A program made the position numbers and the translations under genes. Of a stretch of DNA of 64,000 nucleotides, positions 26,566-35,858 are shown piece after piece. Each line of letters opens with the position of its first letter. The first letter of the stretch is position 1. Source of the stretch: an uncultured Bacteroidia bacterium (GTDB taxonomy: Bacteria > Bacteroidota > Bacteroidia > Bacteroidales > UBA932); contig CACYHC010000010.1 of assembly GCA_902774145.1 (NCBI GenBank), positions 1-64,000 of the forward strand. Reading direction: 5' to 3'. The notes beneath the pieces are model-generated. The model did not search any database, had not been told where the DNA came from, and was given only the letters and a program-made list of their open reading frames with translations.

Positions 26566-27286
26566 GGGACTGATGAGATACGTACTGGGCGCGGTGTTTG
26601 CCGCCGGGGTGGCGATACTGACCGGGGCCGGAATTTCCGGGTACAGCCGGAGTGTCGCCGACATCGGCTGTAACTCCCTGGAGGTGCGCTTCGAAGGCGG
26701 CGAGCCCTTCCTCGACGCGCAGGATATCCTGGAACTGATGGAGGAGCAGTACGGGGTCTTCGTGGGGCAGCGCATCCGGGACATCTCCCTGAGCCGCGTG
26801 GAGCGCATTCTCGACGCGAGCGGCCCCATTCGCCGCAGCGAGGCCTGGATGACCGGCGACGGCATCCTGCACGTATCGGTCTGGCAGCGCGAGCCGCTGC
26901 TCCGCTTTACGGACGGACGGGACGGCTTTTACATCGACGCGGAAGGCACCCTTTTCCCGCTGGTGCCTATGCATCAGGCGGCTGTTCCGGTGGTGTACGG
27001 CCCCCGGCCCGCGGAGGAAGAGGCGTGGCCGTCGACGGTCGAGCAGACCGTGGCCTACCTGCGTGCGAACGACTTTGCCGCCGATTCCCTGCAGTGCAAT
27101 GCGGGCGGCGAACTGACGCTCATCGGCGCGCAGGGCGAACAGATTCTGCTGGGGCGTCCCGGCCGCATCGGCGTACAAGTTCCGCTGCTCGGCTGCTATT
27201 ACGAGCGGATTGCCCCGGTACGTCCGGGCTACAAAAGCATTAACCTGAAATATAATAACCAAATCATATGCAGGAAAGATATATAG
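26558..27286 (+). CDS. ftsQ: FtsQ-like cell division protein
   Basis: Bitopic divisome protein, 242 residues: short cytosolic N-terminus, one membrane helix (about 8-28, VLGAVFAAGVAILTGAG), then a POTRA-like periplasmic domain (EVRFEGGEPFLDAQDILELM ... RRSEAWMTGDGILHVSVWQREPLLRF) and a beta domain. Primary sequence conservation is low; position between murC and ftsA and the domain plan support the call. Its end overlaps the ftsA start by 19 bp. Confidence 0.82.
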   Translation: MNKGLMRYVLGAVFAAGVAILTGAGISGYSRSVADIGCNSLEVRFEGGEPFLDAQDILELMEEQYGVFVGQRIRDISLSRVERILDASGPIRRSEAWMTGDGILHVSVWQREPLLRFTDGRDGFYIDAEGTLFPLVPMHQAAVPVVYGPRPAEEEAWPSTVEQTVAYLRANDFAADSLQCNAGGELTLIGAQGEQILLGRPGRIGVQVPLLGCYYERIAPVRPGYKSINLKYNNQIICRKDI

Positions 27287-28692
27287 CCGCCATCGACCTG
27301 GGCTCGAGCAAGATTGCCCTGAGCGTCGCAAAGCTCTCCGGACGCGACATCCAGGTCATTTACTATGACGAATCGCCGTCGGACGGAATCCGTTACGGCA
27401 GTGTGTTCAACCCCAAGAAGGCGTCCATCCCCGTGGGTGAGGCCATCCGCAAGGCCGAAGACGAACTCGGCATCCGCATCCGGCAGGTCGTGACGGGACT
27501 CCCCCGCTACCGGGTCCGCCAGGAGATGCGTCCCGCCAAGGCCCTGCGCCCGAATCCCGACAACTGCATCACGCGGGAGGAAATCGAGGCCATCAAGAAC
27601 GACGCCATCGACACCTATCCCATCGAGGATGAAACCCGCGAAATCCTCTACGGCGCCATCAACCAGTCCTTCTCCACCGAAGACCTCATCCAGGCCTGCG
27701 AGGACGACGTCATCGGCTGCACGGGAGAATTCGTGGAAGGCAATTTCAAGATTTACATCGGCGACCGGCGGCCCGTCGCGAACCTCGACAAGCTCTTTGC
27801 CGAACTGGACGTCACGCTCGCGGGCAGCTACTTTATGCCCAAAGTGACCGCCGACGCGGTGCTGACCGAGGAGCAGAAGGAGAACGGCGTCGCGCTGGTG
27901 GAAATCGGTGCGGGCGTTACCTCCGTCACCATTTATTCGGACAATATCCTGCGCCACTTCAGCTCCATTCCCTTCGGGGGCAAGAGCGTGACCGCCGACA
28001 TCAAGGCGGAAAGCGGCTTCCGTGAGAAACTCTGCGAAAACATCAAGCTCGCCTTCGGCAACTGCCAGCCCGACCGCCTCGCGAACATGGCGGAAAAGGT
28101 CATCCAGGTGAACAACAACGAAACCGGCTCCTCGCGCCAGCTCAAGGTCTATGACCTGGCCGAGGTCATCGCCGCGCGCATGGATGAAATCATGGAAACC
28201 GTGCTCTGGCAGATCGAGGAAAGCGGCTACGCGGACCGTCTGCGCACCGGCATCGTCCTGACGGGCGGCGGCGCGGACCTGACCGGACTGGTTCCGATGA
28301 TGCGGGAACTCGCCGGCTGCCCCGTCGAACTCGGCTTCCCGCGCCGTCATTTCTTCTCCGCCAGCGGCTTCCCGTCGATGCTCCAGACCGGCGCCGTCGC
28401 ATCGGCCGGCCTGCTGCTGCGTGCGGCTTCCGAGCCGGGCCTGAACTGCGTCGAGGCGGCCCCCGTGCGCAAAGCCGCGGAAAAGCCCGTGGAACACGAA
28501 GAGGAACCCACGCTGATTCTGACCGCCCCGTCCACCGAGCCTGAGAAGCCCCACCCGGCACCCAGGCCCAAGCCGGAGAAAAAGCCCAAAGAGCCCAGGG
28601 CGCCCCGGACCAACCTCATCTGGGGCAACATCAAGAAGCTGACCGGCACGCTCTTCGACGGTTTCGGGGATGATTTTGAAAATGCACAGTAA
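27268..28692 (+). CDS. ftsA: Cell division protein FtsA
   Basis: Actin-like ATPase that tethers FtsZ filaments to the membrane. The 474-residue protein has AAIDLGSSKIALSVAKL (phosphate 1), the SHS2/1C subdomain, VEIGAGVTSVTIYSDN (phosphate 2) and IVLTGGGADLTGLVP (adenosine loop). A Pro/Lys/Glu-rich linker (about 410-445) leads to a likely amphipathic membrane-targeting helix NLIWGNIKKLTGTLFDGF near the C-terminus. It overlaps the ftsQ end by 19 bp. Confidence 0.95.
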   Translation: MQERYIAAIDLGSSKIALSVAKLSGRDIQVIYYDESPSDGIRYGSVFNPKKASIPVGEAIRKAEDELGIRIRQVVTGLPRYRVRQEMRPAKALRPNPDNCITREEIEAIKNDAIDTYPIEDETREILYGAINQSFSTEDLIQACEDDVIGCTGEFVEGNFKIYIGDRRPVANLDKLFAELDVTLAGSYFMPKVTADAVLTEEQKENGVALVEIGAGVTSVTIYSDNILRHFSSIPFGGKSVTADIKAESGFREKLCENIKLAFGNCQPDRLANMAEKVIQVNNNETGSSRQLKVYDLAEVIAARMDEIMETVLWQIEESGYADRLRTGIVLTGGGADLTGLVPMMRELAGCPVELGFPRRHFFSASGFPSMLQTGAVASAGLLLRAASEPGLNCVEAAPVRKAAEKPVEHEEEPTLILTAPSTEPEKPHPAPRPKPEKKPKEPRAPRTNLIWGNIKKLTGTLFDGFGDDFENAQ

Positions 28693-28693
28693 T

Positions 28694-29919
<1,226 letters not shown>

Positions 29920-29923
<4 letters not shown>

Positions 29924-31443
29924 ACAGGAAAACCCGCGTAAGATTCGCTCCGTCCCCCACCGGCCCGCTGCATATGGGCGGGGTGCGTACGGCGCTCTAC
30001 AACTATCTGTACGCCAAGCGCAGGGGCGGCGATTTCATCCTGCGCATCGAGGATACGGACTCGCACCGCTTTGTTCCCGGCGCCGAGCAATACATCATCG
30101 AATCGCTGAACTGGTGCGGCATCGTGCCCGACGAAGGCGTCGGCATCGGCGGTCCGCACGCCCCCTACCGGCAATCCGAACGGCGGGAAATCTACCGGCA
30201 GTACGCCGAGCAGCTCGTCGCTTCGGGCAACGCCTATTACGCCTTTGACAGCGCCGAATCGCTGGAAGCGGCCCGTGCGCAGGCCGAAGCCGCCGGACAG
30301 ACCTTCATCTACAGCAGCGCCACCCGCGGCGCGATGCGCAATTCCCTGACCCTGAGCGAAGAGGAGACCCAGCGCCTGCTGCGTGAGACGCAGGACTGGA
30401 CCATCCGCTTCAAGATGCCTGTCGGACGCACCGTACAGATGGACGACCTGATTCGCGGACACGTGGAAATCAGCAGCGACACCCTGGACGACAAGGTGCT
30501 CTGGAAGCGGGCCGACAGCCTGCCCACCTATCACCTTGCCAACATCGTGGACGACCACCTGATGGAAATCACCGAGGTCATCCGCGGCGAGGAATGGCTA
30601 CCCTCCCTCCCCCTGCACTATCTCCTGTACGAGGCTCTCGGCTGGCAGGATACGATGCCCCGCTTCGCCCACCTGCCCCTGCTGCTCAAGCCCGTGGGCA
30701 ACGGCAAACTAAGCAAGCGCGACGGCGACAAGATGGGCTTCCCCGTCTTCCCGCTGCGCTGGGTCAGCCCGACCGGCGAAGTCTCCCGCGGCTACCGCGA
30801 GGACGGCTACTTCCCCGAGGCCTTCGTCAATATGCTCGCCCTGCTGGGCTGGAACCCCGGCACCGAGCAGGAACTCTTCTCCCTGGACGAACTAGTGGAA
30901 GCCTTCTCGCTGGAAAAAGTCAGCAAGAGCGGCGCCAAATTCAATCCGGAAAAGGCCAAATGGTTCAACCGCGAATACCTCCGCCTGAAAGATGACGGGG
31001 CGCTCGCCGACGCCTTCCTGCCCCTGCTCGAGGCGCAAGGCATCCAAAGCTCCCGGGACTATGTCCTGCGCGTCGTGGCCCTCATCAAGGAACGGGCGAC
31101 CTTCGTCGCGGACTTCTGGGACATTGCCTGGTACCTCTTCAAGGCCCCCGAGGCCTACGAACCCAAAGACGCCGCCAAGTTCTGGAAAGACGAGAATCCC
31201 GCCCGCGTACTGGAACTCGCCACATTTGTCCGCGACTGGCAGGGACCGCTGGAAAAAGACGCCATCGGCCCTGCGCTCGAAGACTATATCCGCAGCCGCG
31301 AATGGCCGATGGGCAAGGTAATGAACGCCCTGCGGCTCGCCCTGACCGGCAGCGGCAGCGGCCTGGGTATCGCCGACATCATCTGCCTCATCGGCAAGGA
31401 AGAATTTACATCCCGTATCGACAAGATATGCAAGAGCTTATGA
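29920..31443 (+). CDS. gltX: Glutamyl-tRNA synthetase
   Basis: Class I aminoacyl-tRNA synthetase charging tRNA-Glu. The 507-residue protein has the HIGH-like motif PSPTGPLHMGGVRTALYNYL (about 10-29), the RIEDTDSHR strand, VIRGEEWLPSLPLHYLLYEALGW, and the KMSKS equivalent KLSKRDGDK. It lies at the end of the division genes with a 4-bp overlap to ftsZ and to rpiB, so it is translated from the same mRNA. Confidence 0.96.
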
Positions 31444-31877
31444 AAATCGGCATCGCATCCGACCACGCCGGCTTCGAGATGAAAGCCCGGCTCATCGCCT
31501 ATCTGCAGGAAAAGGGCTTCGAGTTGGTGAATTTCGGCACCGACAGCGCCGAGAGCATGGACTACCCCGACGTGGCGCATCCCCTCGCCCTCGCCGTGGA
31601 AAACGGCGACGTGGACTGCGGCATTGCGTTCTGCGGCACCGGAGAAGGGATGGCGATGACGCTCAACAAGCACCAGGGCATCCGCGCGGGACTGGCCTGG
31701 GACCCGGCCATCGCCGAACTCACCCGCCGGCACAATGACGCCAACATCCTCGTGATGCCCGCCCGCTTCCTCTCCTTCGAAAAGGTGACGGCCATTACGG
31801 ATACCTGGCTCAGCACCCCCTTCGAGGGCGGACGGCACCAGCGGCGCATCGACAAAATGCCCGTCTCCCGCGGATGA
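31440..31877 (+). CDS. rpiB: Ribose-5-phosphate isomerase B
   Basis: Sugar-phosphate isomerase of the RpiB/LacAB family (ribose-5-phosphate to ribulose-5-phosphate). The 145-residue protein starts MKIGIASDHAGFEMK (H9), has the catalytic Cys in CGIAFCGTGEGMAM (C65) and HNDANILVMPAR. The start at 31440 overlaps the gltX stop by 4 bp (ATGA); the longer open frame upstream lies inside gltX. Confidence 0.93.
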   Translation: MKIGIASDHAGFEMKARLIAYLQEKGFELVNFGTDSAESMDYPDVAHPLALAVENGDVDCGIAFCGTGEGMAMTLNKHQGIRAGLAWDPAIAELTRRHNDANILVMPARFLSFEKVTAITDTWLSTPFEGGRHQRRIDKMPVSRG

Positions 31878-32710
31878 GCGCCGTCATCGCGCAAAAAGGC
31901 GGCGTGCTTTCGCACAGCCTGGAAGACTATCCCGACGGCATCATCCTGCCGCTGGACAAACCCTGGCGCTGGACTTCCGCCGACCTGGTCCGCAAGGTCA
32001 AATACGCCGTTTTCAAGCACTTCGGCAGCAAGCACATCAAAGTGGGCCACGCGGGGACGCTGGACCCGCTGGCCACGGGCGTCCTGCTCATCTGCGTAGG
32101 GAAAGCCACCAAACAGGCGGACGCGCTGCAGGCCCACGAAAAGGAATATGTCGCCGGCGTGAGCTTCGGTGCGACCACCCCTTCCTACGACCGCGAAAAG
32201 GAAATCGACGCACGCTTCCCCTTGGAAGGCGTCGATGCGGCGTCGCTCGAAGCCGTCTTTCCGCGCTTTCTGGGCGACCAGATGCAGGTCGCTCCCCTTT
32301 TCAGCGCCAAGTCCGTCGATGGCGTCCGCGCTTACGAAACCGCCCGCAAGCGGCTCCGGGAAGGGCTGCCTGTAGAAGACGGGAATATCCTGAAGGCCTC
32401 GCCGATACATATCAGCGCACTGGAACTGCTGGATTTTTGCGACGGCGTCCCGGAGAACGAATGGCAACGTCCTGACGCTTCGGCGCTGCAGCGTATTCTA
32501 GTCAATGACCTGGCGGGCGGCGAAGGCCTGCGCACCGCGACCCTCCGCGTCCAATGCAGCAAAGGCACCTACATCCGCGCCCTCGCCCGCGACCTGGGCG
32601 AGGCCCTCGGCACCGGGGCCTTCCTCAGCTCCCTGCGCCGCACCCGCAGCGGCGACTTCCGCGTAGAAAACTGCCTCTCCCCGGACGCCTGCCTGCAGCT
32701 GCTCGCCTAA
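31874..32710 (+). CDS. truB: tRNA pseudouridine-55 synthase TruB
   Basis: Forms pseudouridine 55 in the T-loop of tRNAs. The 278-residue protein has LPLDKPWRWTSADLVRKVK, the catalytic GHAGTLDPLATGVL (D64), KEYVAGVSFGATTPSYDREKE and CSKGTYIRALARDLGEALG. It overlaps rpiB by 4 bp and is the last gene of the operon starting at mraZ. No stem-loop terminator is visible right after it; the decayed KilA-N gene follows on the other strand. Confidence 0.95.
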   Translation: MSAVIAQKGGVLSHSLEDYPDGIILPLDKPWRWTSADLVRKVKYAVFKHFGSKHIKVGHAGTLDPLATGVLLICVGKATKQADALQAHEKEYVAGVSFGATTPSYDREKEIDARFPLEGVDAASLEAVFPRFLGDQMQVAPLFSAKSVDGVRAYETARKRLREGLPVEDGNILKASPIHISALELLDFCDGVPENEWQRPDASALQRILVNDLAGGEGLRTATLRVQCSKGTYIRALARDLGEALGTGAFLSSLRRTRSGDFRVENCLSPDACLQLLA

Positions 32711-32724
32711 TCTGCGTGGGGGGA

Positions 32725-33487
32725 TCAATCTATCATCTTTGGACTATTGCCGGCTAAAACACGAAATCTATTGTCTGCATCTGCGCTATTAAGTTGTTCC
32801 GCCGCAATTTCCTATAATACCTCAAACCGTTTTCTGCGCGACAAACCACGCTTGATGAGTGTCGCATTCATACTTTCAAGATTGCCTATTACCACTAACT
32901 CACTAATTGTAGCAACGTCTCTCGGATTTAATCCTTTTGCTGACAATTCGGGATTGGCTTCACGCCAAGCTTTTGCGGTGAAATGAAGGACACACAGATT
33001 TATTAAATCAGCTTCAGATGTATATGCGAATTTTATTCATCCATAGAGGGCAATGAAGGAACGATATAATCGCGCACTGCATCTGCATGAAGTGTGTAAT
33101 TTACTTTACTCAAAACTCGCCTTACATTCCAGTCTGCAAGCAAAGGGTTTCTCCATATCTGCCAGGTTTAGCTATGATGCCTATCGCATGGGGCTTTTCA
33201 ATCCATTGCTTAGCCGTAATGGTAAAACGATTAGTCCCTGACGCATTTCTAATCCCAACGAATTCGGTGGGATTAAAATTAGGATTGTTGATACTTTCCC
33301 ATAATCCAAGAAACTCTATCGTGTCCTTGTTTCTGAGCCAGGACATAATTATCGCATCTGTCCTGACAGTTCTCCCATCCTGTTTATATTGGGACATGTC
33401 CGTCAGACAGAAATAATCATTCTCGTTGGGGTTCTCTAAGATTGTAATTTCAACATCTTCAACTACAATTTTCCTCGTGGGCGACAT
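32725..33487 (-). pseudogene. Decayed KilA-N domain gene (phage-type)
   Basis: The first part (33487 to about 33140) translates as a KilA-N DNA-binding domain: DYFCLTDMSQYK, MSWLRNKDTIEFLGLW, FNPTEFVGIRNASGTN, AKQWIEKPHAIGIIAKPGRYG. There the normal continuation (YAHKDIAFEF-like) is missing and the frame changes. A second piece reads DWNVRRVLSKVNYTLHADA...SLPSMDE (about 33135-33037), then a one-base loss shifts to KFAYTSEADLINLCVLHFTA and KAWREANPELSAKG (33036 down), with a TAG stop at 32814-32812 before EIAAEQLNSADADNR and a final TGA at 32725. So one internal deletion, one frameshift and one nonsense codon are visible. KilA-N proteins are typical of phages and prophage remnants. Local AT content is much higher than in the neighbours. 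Confidence 0.85.
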
Positions 33488-33775
33488 AGTATACGAATTT
33501 TAATCAAGGCACGATTGTAAAAATCTTGGTCAAATAATCAAACCCTATCCCCCAAGCCGAAAGAAAATACCCGTTGAATCAACGGATAATTATCGATGAT
33601 TGCAGAATACCAGGAATTGTGTAGGCACCGCCAAAAGGGACACCGTGTCACCGGAAACAGGGCGATTTCGGTGAGGCCGCGTTCCTGAGGTACGCCGCTT
33701 CACGGAAAATCCGGCATAGTCGGTGACGCCGTGTACCTTTGCAACGATGACGGCGGCAAGGGTACAGCGAACACG
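33488..33775. other. Non-coding stretch between KilA-N remnant and repeat
   Basis: No convincing gene. The first third is AT-rich like the pseudogene; composition then switches to GC-rich near 33620. Scattered GTACC/GGTAC words (33733, 33761) and short GGTGAC/CACCG inverted motifs resemble fragments of the repeat that follows, but I cannot define a unit here. Confidence 0.4.
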
Positions 33776-33878
33776 ACGTTTTTGGTCGATTTTGAAGGAT
33801 CTGCTGTACCCAGGGTACAGCGGATCTGAAGATTTGTGCCATTTTTGGCCTATCCGCTGTACCTTGGTGAAAGGGACA
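33776..33878 (+). repeat. Mosaic repeat, box module, copy 1
   Basis: About 103 bp that recur in inverted orientation at 35572-35674; by hand alignment about 13 positions differ. The core is a palindrome, GATCTGCTGTACCC - A - GGGTACAGCGGATC (33798-33826), followed by GCCATTTTTGGC and a third GCTGTACC site (33856-33863), ending TGAAAGGGACA. No coding potential. Confidence 0.8.
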
Positions 33879-33888
33879 ACGTAGAGCA

Positions 33889-33985
33889 GGCAACAGTCAA
33901 GCGCGAGCGAGCCGCTCTTTCGAGCTCAGCGATGCGCTTGAACTGTAGCCGCCGGAGACCGCACATTCCGGCGGCGGTGCCGTAG
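33889..33985 (+). repeat. Mosaic repeat, hairpin module, copy 1
   Basis: From GGCAAC to GGTGCCGT this aligns with 35694-35791 in the same orientation (shared words include GCCGC, TTCGAGC, GTAGCCGCCG and GGCGGTGCCGT). It contains a perfect 9-bp stem GCCGCCGGA (33948-33956) / TCCGGCGGC (33967-33975). In the other copy the upper stem has a different sequence but still pairs, so structure is conserved. Confidence 0.7.
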
Positions 33986-33988
33986 CGA

Positions 33989-34041
33989 AAGGGCCCTCCG
34001 TTTGCCCAGAACGGCCGATTTATTGAAAACGGAGGGCCCTT
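33989..34041 (+). terminator. 15-bp perfect inverted repeat before the dcu gene
   Basis: AAGGGCCCTCCGTTT (33989-34003) and AAACGGAGGGCCCTT (34027-34041) are exact inverse complements around a 23-nt loop. There is no T-run, so it is terminator-like in strength but not a canonical rho-independent terminator. AGGGCCCTCCG recurs just behind the dcu stop codon (35527-35537), so it is also the inner end of the mosaic repeat. Confidence 0.6.
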
Positions 34042-34143
34042 GGGGAATAGCTGGGGTGTATTTCGTAGAGATTGCTGTAGGGGGTCGTCATTTTTGCGGG
34101 ATTATTATTATCTTTATCCCCCGGTAACCAACCTGCACTACGT
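34042..34143 (+). promoter_or_regulatory. Leader of the dcu-type gene with a weak -7 box
   Basis: TATCTTTA (34109-34116) differs in one base from the TAnnTTTG consensus and lies 27 nt before the ATG. No TTTG at the right distance upstream. Nothing else is recognised here. Confidence 0.35.
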
Positions 34144-35520
34144 ATGACTTTTACGATGATTATCCAGCTGCTGATTGTGTTGGCGGCACTGTACGTGGGC
34201 TCCCGCTACGGGAGTCTGGCTCTCGGGGCCATTTCGGGCATCGGTCTGGCCGTCCTGGTTTTCGGCTTCGGCCTCAAACCCGGTACGCCGCCCACGGACG
34301 TGATTTACATTATCATCGCCGCGGTGACCTGCGCGGGAACCCTGCAGGCCTCCGGCGGTATGGACTGGATGATTCAGATTGCGGAGAAAGTGCTGCGGCG
34401 GCATCCCGAGCGTATCACCTTCCTCGCTCCGCTGGTGACCTTCTTCCTGACGGTACTCGTGGGGACGGGGCACGTGGTCTACACGATTATGCCCATCATC
34501 TGCGACATCGCCCTCACGAAGGGCATCCGGCCTGAGCGGCCCTGCGCCGTGGCATCCATTGCGTCGCAGGTGGGCATTACCTGCTCGCCCATCGCCGCGG
34601 CGGTGGTGGCTTTTGTCACCATTTCCAATGCCAACGGCTATATGGTGGCCATTCCGCAGGTGCTGATGGTGACGATTCCCGCCTGTCTGCTGGGCCTGAT
34701 GTGCGCAGCTGCAGCCTCCTATCACCGCGGGAAGGACCTGGACAAGGACCCCAAGTTCCAGGCCCGTCTCAAGGACAAGGAAGCGTATGAATTTATGTTC
34801 GGCCGCACGGCGACGACCCTGGACAAGACCGTCAGCCGCAAGGGCAAAGCTTCGGTTTTCGTATTTCTCGGCGCGCTGCTCGTCATCGTATGCTTCGCTT
34901 TCTTCCAGATGATCAAGACCGGCGACGGGCGTCCGCTGTGCGAAGCGTTGGGCCTTCCCAAGATGAATATCGTCATCCAGATCATTATGCTCACCGCGGC
35001 GGCCCTGAACATTATGTTCTGCGATGCAAAGCCGCGTGCGGCGGTGTCCGGGCCTGTGTGGCAAAGCGGTATGATTGCGGTGGTGGCTATCTACGGCATC
35101 GCCTGGCTGGCCGACACCTATTTCTCCAATTATATGGACTTGATGAAGGCGTCGCTCGGCGAAATCGTGGCGGAAGCGCCCTGGGCCATCGCCTTTGTGT
35201 TCTTCCTGGTATCCGTCCTGATCAATTCGCAGGGCGCCGTGGTGGTGTCGATGCTGCCGCTGGCCTATTCCCTGGGCATTGCCGGGCCTGTGCTGCTGGG
35301 CGTGCTCCCCAGCGTGTACGGTTACTTCTTTATCCCGAACTATCCGTCGGATATCGCCACCGTCAACTTTGACCGTTCCCGAACGACGGTCATCGGCAAG
35401 TATCTGTTGAACCACTCCTTTATGATGCCGGGCCTGATTAGTATCAGTGTCGCCACGGTAGTCGGCTACCTGATCTGCAACGTCCTTTTCCCCGGCTACT
35501 TTGCCTCCTTCACGCTATAA
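34144..35520 (+). CDS. dcuB: Anaerobic C4-dicarboxylate transporter (DcuA/DcuB family)
   Basis: Inner-membrane transporter for C4-dicarboxylates such as fumarate and succinate, used as antiporter in fumarate respiration and succinate export. The 458-residue protein is almost entirely membrane-embedded (about 10-12 segments) and matches the Dcu pattern: LYVGSRYGSLALGAISGIG, SGGMDWMIQIAEKVLRRHPERITFLAPLVTFFLT, GTGHVVYTIMPIICDIA, QVGITCSPIAAAVVAF. DcuA and DcuB cannot be separated from sequence alone. It is a single-gene unit bracketed by inverted copies of the mosaic repeat. Succinate-producing Bacteroidales use such transporters, so it is plausibly functional cargo and not a remnant. Confidence 0.88.
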   Translation: MTFTMIIQLLIVLAALYVGSRYGSLALGAISGIGLAVLVFGFGLKPGTPPTDVIYIIIAAVTCAGTLQASGGMDWMIQIAEKVLRRHPERITFLAPLVTFFLTVLVGTGHVVYTIMPIICDIALTKGIRPERPCAVASIASQVGITCSPIAAAVVAFVTISNANGYMVAIPQVLMVTIPACLLGLMCAAAASYHRGKDLDKDPKFQARLKDKEAYEFMFGRTATTLDKTVSRKGKASVFVFLGALLVIVCFAFFQMIKTGDGRPLCEALGLPKMNIVIQIIMLTAAALNIMFCDAKPRAAVSGPVWQSGMIAVVAIYGIAWLADTYFSNYMDLMKASLGEIVAEAPWAIAFVFFLVSVLINSQGAVVVSMLPLAYSLGIAGPVLLGVLPSVYGYFFIPNYPSDIATVNFDRSRTTVIGKYLLNHSFMMPGLISISVATVVGYLICNVLFPGYFASFTL

Positions 35521-35526
35521 GGGAAG

Positions 35527-35674
35527 AGGGCCCTCCGCGCCCATTGGTTACGGCACCGCCCTGTTCCGTATTGTCCCTTTCACCGAGGTACAGCAGATAT
35601 GCCAAAAATGGCCAAAAACGTAAGATCCGCTGTACCCCGGGTACAGCAGATCCTTCAAAATCAGCCCAAATCGT
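35527..35674 (-). repeat. Mosaic repeat copy 2 (inverted relative to copy 1)
   Basis: Read on the minus strand it gives the box module (35674-35572: GATTTTGAAGGATCTGCTG ... GAAAGGGACA), then a shortened hairpin module reduced to GGCGGTGCCGT (35560-35550), then GGAGGGCCCT (35536-35527). This is the same module order as copy 1, so the two copies face each other across the dcu gene with the GGGCCC ends innermost. Confidence 0.7.
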
Positions 35675-35791
35675 AAGATCCGCTGCACCTGCCGGGCAAC
35701 GGCCGGGCGCGGAGCGGGCCGCCCCTTCGAGCCCGGCGCAGCGCCCGCGCCGTAGCCGCCGAGCCTCGTATCCGCGAGGCGGCGGTGCCGT
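35673..35791 (+). repeat. Mosaic repeat, partial copy 3 (direct relative to copy 1)
   Basis: Starts with a single GATCCGCTGCACC site, then the full hairpin module GGGCAACGG...GGCGGTGCCGT. The stem CCGCC (35756-35760) / GGCGG (35781-35785) continues, after a GA bulge, into GCCTCG (35763-35768) / CGAGGC (35775-35780). Confidence 0.65.
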
Positions 35792-35797
35792 TTATAA

Positions 35798-35842
35798 AAA
35801 ATGCGGGAGGTGTCCGGAAAACAAGGACACCTCCCGCATTTT
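35798..35842 (-). terminator. Rho-independent terminator of the SusC/SusD operon
   Basis: AAAATGCGGGAGGTGTCC (35798-35815) and its exact inverse complement (35825-35842) form an 18-bp stem with a 9-nt loop. On the minus strand the stem ends in TTTTTTAT, a proper U-tract, 17 nt behind the stop of the DUF5123-like gene. With A/T ends on both sides it could also work on the plus strand. Confidence 0.92.
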
Positions 35843-35858
35843 CAAAAAACCACAACGG

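Noticed and set aside
33648..33893. 81-codon minus-strand open frame in the repeat region
   Set aside because: It lies across the mosaic repeat, has no start context and reads as translated repeat.
33600..35850. Integron cassette with attC sites
   Set aside because: The palindromes lack the attC core (GTTRRRY-type) sites and there is no integrase; a REP/MITE-like family fits better.
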